Origin: Dipteris shenzhenensis
Lineage: Eukaryota; Polypodiophyta; Polypodiopsida; Gleicheniales
DNA: 64,000 bases
Reading direction: 5' to 3' (one strand)
Assembly (NCBI GenBank): GCA_047967505.1
Contig: CM106539.1
The position numbers were made by a program, and so were the translations under genes. Under the pieces are notes generated by a model that was not told where the DNA came from, did not search any database, and worked only from the letters and a program-made list of their open reading frames with translations. Shown here piece after piece: positions 57,899 to 64,000 of this stretch; positions within the stretch are counted from its first letter, which is position 1, and each line of letters begins with the position of its first letter.

Positions 57899-58930
57899 CC
57901 TCTCTAACTCCAAATTGGACCTGAATCCTCGCTATTATACAATTGGATTCAATAGCAAGTTCGTGAGCTTTGTCCAACAATTACTCAATCAAGTGATGGC
58001 AAGAAAGAAAATATGCAATTATCTCCCTCCTTATATAATAGATTTGTGGGAAGAATGAATAAAAAAGTATGCGCTTGGGTCGAATTTGGAAGGAGTGTTT
58101 TAGTCCTTTAGATTAAATCTAAATTCAAGGGCCTAAAATTGTACACGTGGCTTAAGGAGAGCTCACAAAAGTTTTGCTTTTCTAGAAAGCACATTTCAAA
58201 CCCTTGGATCTTCATAAAGATCAATGCTTAAAAACATGACACATGGCTTAATGAGGGCTTAGAAAAGAAAAACTTCCTTCTAGAGTGCCTACCATAAAGA
58301 TGCTCACCATTAACCTTTGACTTGCTTTTTCACAAAAAATGGAAGTGAAGTTCTCGTGTCCAAGGAGCCCGCTATGCAAAAAGATTGAGTACCAGAAATG
58401 GAGGGCCGTTTCAAAACCCGTGGGTGGGAGATATATTTGAATTGGTGGTATGGTTGATGGCACCGAGGTAGCAGGTGTAGGAGGGAAGTAAAGAGGCTAC
58501 TTAGTGCAACTATAAGTTGATTCAAGGTAGACAACATGCAGAAGCTACAAGGGGTGTGGGAAAGGAGGTGGCTATGCGACGGTTTCATATGAGAAGAGCA
58601 ATCACTGATGTTCTCACTCGTCATCAGCTTAGAAGGAATGATTTGGCTTACTCATTCGGATCAATCCAAGATGAAGCTCTGAAAACTAGGATCTTACAAG
58701 AAGTGTACGATGCAACTTTAAATCGGCAGCTCAGTGCTAATCTAGCTCCATTATGAAAGGTAATGCTCGTTTCGAGCAAGCTATTTGCCCTAGAACACGG
58801 ATGGGAACTGGATTTAGAGGATTCAGAGTTTTCAGATGATTCTCTGGAATAAGGATACTCTACCTTGGGTAGTCCCCTAAACGCTTTGAGATAAAGTTGG
58901 AAGTACCTTTGGAAACACGACGTTCATAGT
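57899..58930. other. Non-coding stretch
   Basis: No gene recognised. A 79-codon plus-strand frame at 58517-58756 is Arg/His/Leu-rich and unassigned; it lies just upstream of copy B. Confidence 0.45.
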
Positions 58931-60520
58931 GGTGGGAAAGTGTGTTGTGTTGCATGCCTTCAGGAGGAAGCATGTTCCATCACTTGGAATGCCTCATGGA
59001 GGAATGTGCTAGTTGTGGGCCCAAAAAAATGAAAGCCTATCCACAAGAGATTGTTGATTCTACCCATTGTGTTTCCGTTAAGGTTTTTGAGTATGTGTCT
59101 ATAAATGTTGGTAAGACGGGGGAGATGAAGAGAATAAAACTACTTACAATCAAGCAAATGAGTTGCAGTGCTTTGTTATGGATGTCTAAGAATCACCTGA
59201 AGAAGTCCATCAAGCACAACTTCATATACAAATGGCAAAGTGAATAATTTAAAGAGTATGCACAAAGGTTTCCTCAAGATGTAGTTGTGTTTATGGTGGC
59301 TTTTGTTGAAAACTACTCATTCAAGGAAAAAAATGAGATATAGTCCATGCATTGGCATTCAAACCAAGTCACTATACTTGTTCAAATAACATATGCTTGG
59401 ACAGGAGGTGAGATCCAAAAAGATATCCATTTCTACATATTTGATGTGATAAGGTGCATGACACTCTATTTGTTCAGCATTGTTTTAAGCTACATCATAG
59501 TTGGTTAGTGAGATAGGGTTTATCTCACTGAAAGAACGTTGGGTTTGGTTAGACGGTTCAGCTTCTCAATTTACAGAGTGAAGAGGCCTTTTTTCTTTGT
59601 TGCAAGGTATCCTTCCATAGCTAGCCTAAAGATGACATGGAATTATTTTTTGTCTCTGGGCATGGAAAGTGTGAGTATGATGGGGTAGGGGCTATTGTGA
59701 AGAGAGCTTTGACACATGAGCAATTGAAGGTAAATTGAGAGAAGCTAACTTGTGTTGTTGATGTAGTGAGTTTTCTTCAAGCAAAATGCTCAAGTGGAGC
59801 TCAAGCCTCCCCCCCATCAAAAGAAAGGAATGTAAACACAATGTTCTAGGAGATGAAAGTAGGAGAAGCTGCCAGATCTACATGGAACTATGCTCCTGTT
59901 CCAATGGCACGATCGCGACACTTTTCCTTTGGATTCTCATAGCCTAAACCGACAGAGCTTAAACTGACAGAGCTTAGAACACAAAAGTTGTCATGCTACT
60001 GCACCACTTGCATGCATGGTTCTTGGAAAAGATGTTGCAACAAATCATATGTGAGAGGTTGGAACTATGAAATTATTATTCTCAGAGAGGATAAGGAGGT
60101 TGAAGAAAACCTTTGTGATGATCCTACATATGAAGGACATCATGATACACTTTTTGGTGCTCTTTGTATTGGAGGCGATTTTGCTATTAAGGCAGAGGTG
60201 GACAATGATGAGGGTGTAGACTTCTATATCCTAACATGTACAACCAAGAAGGAACTTGCACATTAAACTTTAGAGGATGCATGGGGAAACATCATTAAAT
60301 TTGGGTGTTTTGTGGTGAAGCGCTTGTTTTATGAACAACAAGATGATCACTCTTAGTGCCTTCTTGACACTCAACTTGAGATTTTTTTGTACTCTCACCT
60401 TGTAAAAGCTATAAAGTTTCCAATGACTAAAGCTATACATGGTGACAAGAAGATATTTTTCCTATTGGATGAAGTACATGAAGCCATATTTAATAGCATG
60501 CCATTTGATATGTAAACTTG
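58931..60520 (+). mobile_element. DDE-transposase-like repeat, copy B (decayed)
   Basis: Plus-strand frames in order: ACSITWNASWRN (58980), KKMKAYPQEIVDSTHCVSVK (59025-59085), NHLKKSIKHNFIYKWQSE (59190-59247), FPQDVVVFMVAFVENYSFKE (59268-59330; D of the VDF motif lost), MHWHSNQVTILVQITYAWTG (59348-59405), WLDGSASQF (59542-59568), FFVSGHGKCEYDGVGAIVKR (59644-59710), ALTHEQLK, then a C-terminal frame at 59988-60266 with EVDNDEGVDFYILTCT and a trailing WGN..F..G..VVK...YEQ. The order of Asp-bearing motifs resembles a DDE transposase, and the SGHGK..DG.GA.VKR motif is characteristic of an unclassified repeat-encoded family seen across plants and animals as far as I recall. Terminal repeats were not found. 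Confidence 0.55.
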
Positions 60521-60539
60521 AGAGGTCTATTTGCACTTG

Positions 60540-60970
60540 GTTGAACACAAAAAATAATTGTTTTGAATTTCAAATTTTAGATATAGTTCTAATTTTCTAA
60601 TTTTTTTGATTTTAGATACAGTCTTGATATTCTGCCTTTGCCCCTCTAAGTGACAAGAGTTTTCACTATCTATCACTATATATAGTAGATTGGAATGTTA
60701 AATCGTGTGTCCACAGTGGGAGTATGGTATTAAAAATTGCATCCTTTTCTGCTTATTTGAGATCCATCTTACTGTCAATGGTTCCTTTTCTTTGCATCCT
60801 CGTAATCCTTGAGACCATTTAATAATAGTTGCACTGATAAACATATTGTCCCTTATTGTCCCTACAGTAGTGTGTGTTGCTATAATCTTGGCCTACATCT
60901 GTTTTATGATGGTTCTTTTCTCATACTCTAAATGGCTACCATCTTTTTAGTACATATATATAGTGATTGG
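60540..60970. other. Non-coding stretch
   Basis: AT-rich, no coding signal seen. Confidence 0.5.
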
Positions 60971-60974
60971 TTGC

Positions 60975-61465
60975 TACTAGTGGTTAGTGCTATTGCTACT
61001 AGTAGTTAGTGCTTTTGGTAGTGGTTGGTGTAGCTACTATAGTGCTATTGCTAGTACAGTTTTACTAGTGGTTGGTGTTGCTACAGTGCTGCTAGTGGTT
61101 GGTGCAACTGCTATCGTGCTACTGCTAGTGTGGCTTCTAATGGTTGGTGCTACTTTTAGTACTGTTGTTAGTGCAACTGCTAGTGGTTGGTTCTGCTTCT
61201 AGTGCCATTGTTAGTGCTACTGCTAGTGGTTGGTGCTATTGCGCCTTCAGCAAATATTATTGGAATATCCACCTGCATCTTCAAAATTGTATCCCTCCCA
61301 TGGCCGAAGATGAACGGGACTAAGCGGTCTGCCGAAGCGAAGAAGGCTCCTTTCCGAGGGGGCCCGCTTAGTGCTGCTACTAGTGGTTAGGGATGCTGCT
61401 AATACTTAGTGCTATTGCTAGTGGTTGGTGCTCCTACTAGTGCTGCTACATAGCATTACAAGATG
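60975..61465. repeat. Minisatellite around GCTAGTGGTTGGTGCTACTGC
   Basis: About a dozen degenerate copies of 'ctagtggttggtgct' and 'gctactgctagt' occur from 60975 to 61245 and again from 61372 to 61450. Frames through it are Val/Leu/Ala artefacts. It is interrupted by a ~130-bp unrelated insertion containing rRNA-like sequence. Confidence 0.85.
61245..61372 (+). pseudogene. Fragment resembling organellar 23S/26S rRNA
   Basis: 61303-61338 reads 'ccgaagatgaacgggactaa' then 'gcggtctgccgaagc'. This resembles the bacterial/organellar LSU rRNA segment that reads 'GAAGATG.AACGGGGCTAA' then '..CCGAAGC' (E. coli 23S near 1070-1110). The chloroplast form, as I recall it, differs at about two positions. 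The flanking sequence 'atccctcccatg' and 'ccttt.cgagggggcccgc' is GC-rich and unlike the surrounding minisatellite. Interpreted as a transferred organellar fragment; whether plastid or mitochondrial is undecided. Confidence 0.55.
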
Positions 61466-61783
61466 ACAACTTGTCATGCTATGTGCATTCTAGGGACATT
61501 GTATTAATTAAAATAACATTACACTATAATAGCAACATTGCCTTACTAAACAACATCATTATATTGAAATAGTTTGAATATAATATTACCATGTAAAAGT
61601 GTGAGACCATTGCATTAAAAGAACAAGGGCATTGCTCATACGTTATATTATAATAATATTTCATTGAGAGAAACATTGCCTTGCTATACCAATCCACAAA
61701 TGACAATCTTATTTGGTCTTTGCATTCCAAGAAGTTTGTTAAGAGCATACATGAAAAGGAAAAAGTTTCGAAGACATGAAGCA
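61466..61783. other. Non-coding stretch downstream of the copia fragment
   Basis: AT-rich. It replaces the RT and RNase H region expected after the integrase of the minus-strand copia element. Confidence 0.5.
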
Positions 61784-63920
61784 AGAGCAATGCAACCAAA
61801 AATTTTCAAATGAGAAATGTCTGGTTTCCTACCAGTATACATCTCCTCTGGCGTCATGCCATGTATTGCTGCAGTGGGAGTCCTGTTCATTATATAAACT
61901 ACTGTAGCAACTGCTTCAGCCCAATAATAATCTGGTAGATCTTTTTCATTTAGCATGGCCCGAGATACCTCTCCAATATGCCTGTTTTTCCTTTCTGCAA
62001 TTCCATTTTGCTGTGGGGTTTGACTGCATGAATATTGTTGCTTTATGCCATGCTCCTGCAGGAACCTTGCAAACTCATTTGAGAGGTACTCTCCCCCTCC
62101 ATCTGACCTTAGGCATTTTATTTGCAGGCCTGTTTCTTTTTCAACCATAGCTTTAAAAGCTTTGAAGTGCCCAAACACTTCACTTTTCTTTTTCATAAAA
62201 TACACCCAAAGTTTTCTGCTGAAGTCATCAATAAATGTGATAAAATAATGACAGCCTCCAATAGATGCAGCTTTAGTAGTCCACACATAAGAGTGGATTA
62301 ATTCCAATGGCTTTTTACTCTCTTGAACATGCTTACGAAATGGTTTCCTTGCTTGTTTTCCAAATTGACAGGCTTCACACACCTTATGCATTTCTGCAAC
62401 CTTGAATTTAGGCAATCCTGCAACAATATTTTGGGCCTGCATTGATTTAAGTCGCTGTACATTAACATGACCAATGCGTTTATGTTAGATATCAATATCT
62501 GCAACTACACCGGTCCCATGTGCAAACATTGCTGCACTCAATTCAGGCATGTCCGCATCCAGTGTAAACATCCTGCCCTTCTTCTTTCCTTTTGCTATCA
62601 AGCGACCATTATTTTTCATATCCTCAACAAAGCATCCATGAGGATTGAATCTGACCTGCAAGCCCTGCTCAACCATTTGACCAACAGAAACCAGGTTCTT
62701 GGTGATGTTCGGGACATGAAATACATCAGACAAGTATTTCTTTTTCCCATCCTGCATAGACAAAGGAATTTGCCAATCTGCACAATAGGATGTGCAGTAT
62801 CATCACCAGTCTCCACAAATCCTAGTTTTTCCATTTTCCTTGCATCCTGCATCCATTCAGCATGACCTGTCATGTGGTTTGATGCACCTGAGTCAACATA
62901 CCACACATCATTGCTTTCTTCTGCACTTGTCACAGAATTTGTCATATGCTGTACCATAAACAAATGCTCATTTCTGTCATCACCCTGTCTACTAGAGGAT
63001 GCATAATTGCCTTGCTGCAATTTTCCATTCATAATGTCATTCTGCTTTTTGTAGCAGTCTTTAGCCATATGCCCCATTTTACCACAGTAGTGGCATTCAA
63101 CATTGCTATTTGCATTTTGGCCTCTCTGCCATCCACCACGACCTCTTTGGCTCCCCCTGCCTCTAGAGCTACCACGTCCTCCTGCATAGGACTAGTTTTC
63201 TTGAGTTTGCTGCATATTCTGATTTCTACCACAGCCTCCAAATTGGCCTCCTCTACCTCTGCCTCTACCCCTTCCAGCATTTGAGTAGAAGACAGTTTCT
63301 TTTGAGGTTCCTCCTGAAGAAGATGCACCACCATTTCTCTGCTCTTCAGAAATTAGAAGAGCAATCAACTCCTCAAAATCAGGAAATTTTTCACGGACGG
63401 CAATGGATGTCCAGAACTGTGCATAATCCTTTCCTAGACCATTCAAGGTCACAGAAACTAAATCGCCATCATCCACTGGCGACCCAATGGAAGCAAGTGC
63501 ATCCACAATTTTCTTCACCTCCATGTGGTAGTCATTGATGCTCATATTTTCTCTCTGCACATTGTGCAACTCCTGCTTGAGCTGCATTTTCCTGGCCTGC
63601 GTATTTGTGCTGTACATTTTAGCCAAAGTATCCCATACCACCTTTGGTGTACTTGCATCCTGAATATGCACAATCATTGAATCTGAAATACTGATAGACA
63701 GCCAGTACATAACTTTTCTGGCTCTCTCATGCCATCCTTTAAATGCTTGCATTTCTTGTTGATTGGGAACATTAGGAAGAACTGGCTCTTCTTCATTTCC
63801 TGTAATGAATTCCCAGTAGCCTTTTCCCATAAGGAAATTCGTCATTCTAAACTTCCATGCTTGGAAGTTGTTCTTGTCAAGCTTTTCAGTGACAATCTGT
63901 GAAAGAGAATCAGACGCCAT
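61784..63920 (-). pseudogene. Truncated Ty1/copia gag-pol (Gag, knuckle, protease, integrase)
   Basis: Starts at the ATG at 63920 (MASDSLSQIVTEKLDKNNFQ AWK), typical of copia Gag; a longer frame begins at a TTG. The UBN2-type domain spans about residues 10-190. An RG-rich tail and a TAG (63192-63194) precede the knuckle CHYCGKMGHMAKDC (about 63062-63100). The protease motif WYVDSGASNHMTG lies near 62870-62910. A frameshift lies near 62750, and a TAG stands where a Trp is expected before HKRIGHVNVQRL. Integrase: VCEACQFGKQ, ITFIDDFSRKLWVYF, CLRSDGGGEY, QNGIAERKN, DYYWAEAVATVVYIMNRTPT. Similarity stops after HLKIFGCIALA, about 61790, and RT/RNase H are missing. Protease and integrase key residues are intact. 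No LTR is visible in the window. Confidence 0.85.
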
Positions 63921-64000
63921 TATAGAACACTGCAAAATATTCTGTCACTGCAAAAAACACAGCTTCTGCCTCACAAGGGCAAATCTGCAAACTTGACGAA
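63921..64000 (-). other. Leader of the minus-strand copia element
   Basis: Short sequence upstream of the Gag ATG. It would contain the primer site and LTR further right, outside the window. Confidence 0.4.

Noticed and set aside
60987-61390. Possible small membrane protein (Val/Leu-rich frames)
   Set aside because: The frames follow the minisatellite repeat and change with the register; no independent coding signal.

Overview
The window looks like nuclear DNA from a large, repeat-rich land-plant genome. It holds plant-type Ty1/copia and Ty3/gypsy retrotransposons with initiator-Met primer-binding sites, L1-type LINE remnants, a Helitron-class remnant, long (AG)n/(CT)n and (TG)n microsatellites, and only two compact genes that look intact. 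A seed-free plant (fern, lycophyte or moss) or a gymnosperm would fit. The species cannot be fixed from sequence alone.

Genes. Two intact-looking single-exon genes lie on the minus strand. One (10422-11264) encodes a membrane-anchored SAM-dependent methyltransferase-like protein. The other (22648-23028) encodes a 126-residue zinc-ribbon protein with four CxxC pairs. No operon-like or pathway relationship between them is visible.

Layout. 1-9.4 kb: non-coding DNA, a diverged ~1-kb direct-repeat pair starting TGTTGGATAACAT (possible LTRs), and a decayed LINE (7.4-9.1 kb). 10.4-12 kb: the methyltransferase locus. 12.4-19.3 kb: minus-strand remnant of a Helitron with Rep, PIF1-like helicase and C-terminal endonuclease (Helentron-type order), split by a 4.3-kb insertion made of two direct, microsatellite-bracketed repeat units. 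19.5-20.7 kb: the 3' end of a Ty3/gypsy element with its LTR. 22.6-23.0 kb: the zinc-ribbon gene. 24.7-28.1 kb: a repeat family with AG tracts, then an iMet primer-binding site on the minus strand. 31-34.3 kb: minisatellites and a gypsy Gag remnant. 36-37.7 kb: an LTR end with primer site, then CT-rich satellite DNA. 37.8-40.7 kb: a LINE with an inverted 5' segment. 41.5-43 kb and 58.9-60.5 kb: two oppositely oriented copies of a DDE-transposase-like repeat. 45.6-47.2 kb: retroelement fragments. 48.06-57.89 kb: a complete but dead copia element with 257-bp LTRs, carrying a much younger 2.66-kb non-autonomous LTR element inserted exactly in its Gag zinc knuckle (target duplication CTGTC). 61 kb: a minisatellite containing an organellar 23S-like rRNA fragment. 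61.8-63.9 kb: a truncated copia gag-pol on the minus strand.

The least ordinary items are the Rep-helicase-endonuclease remnant, the DDE-like repeat family, and the nested non-autonomous LTR element, which shares sequence with the long leader of its host element. All calls come from reading the sequence; no database search was run.
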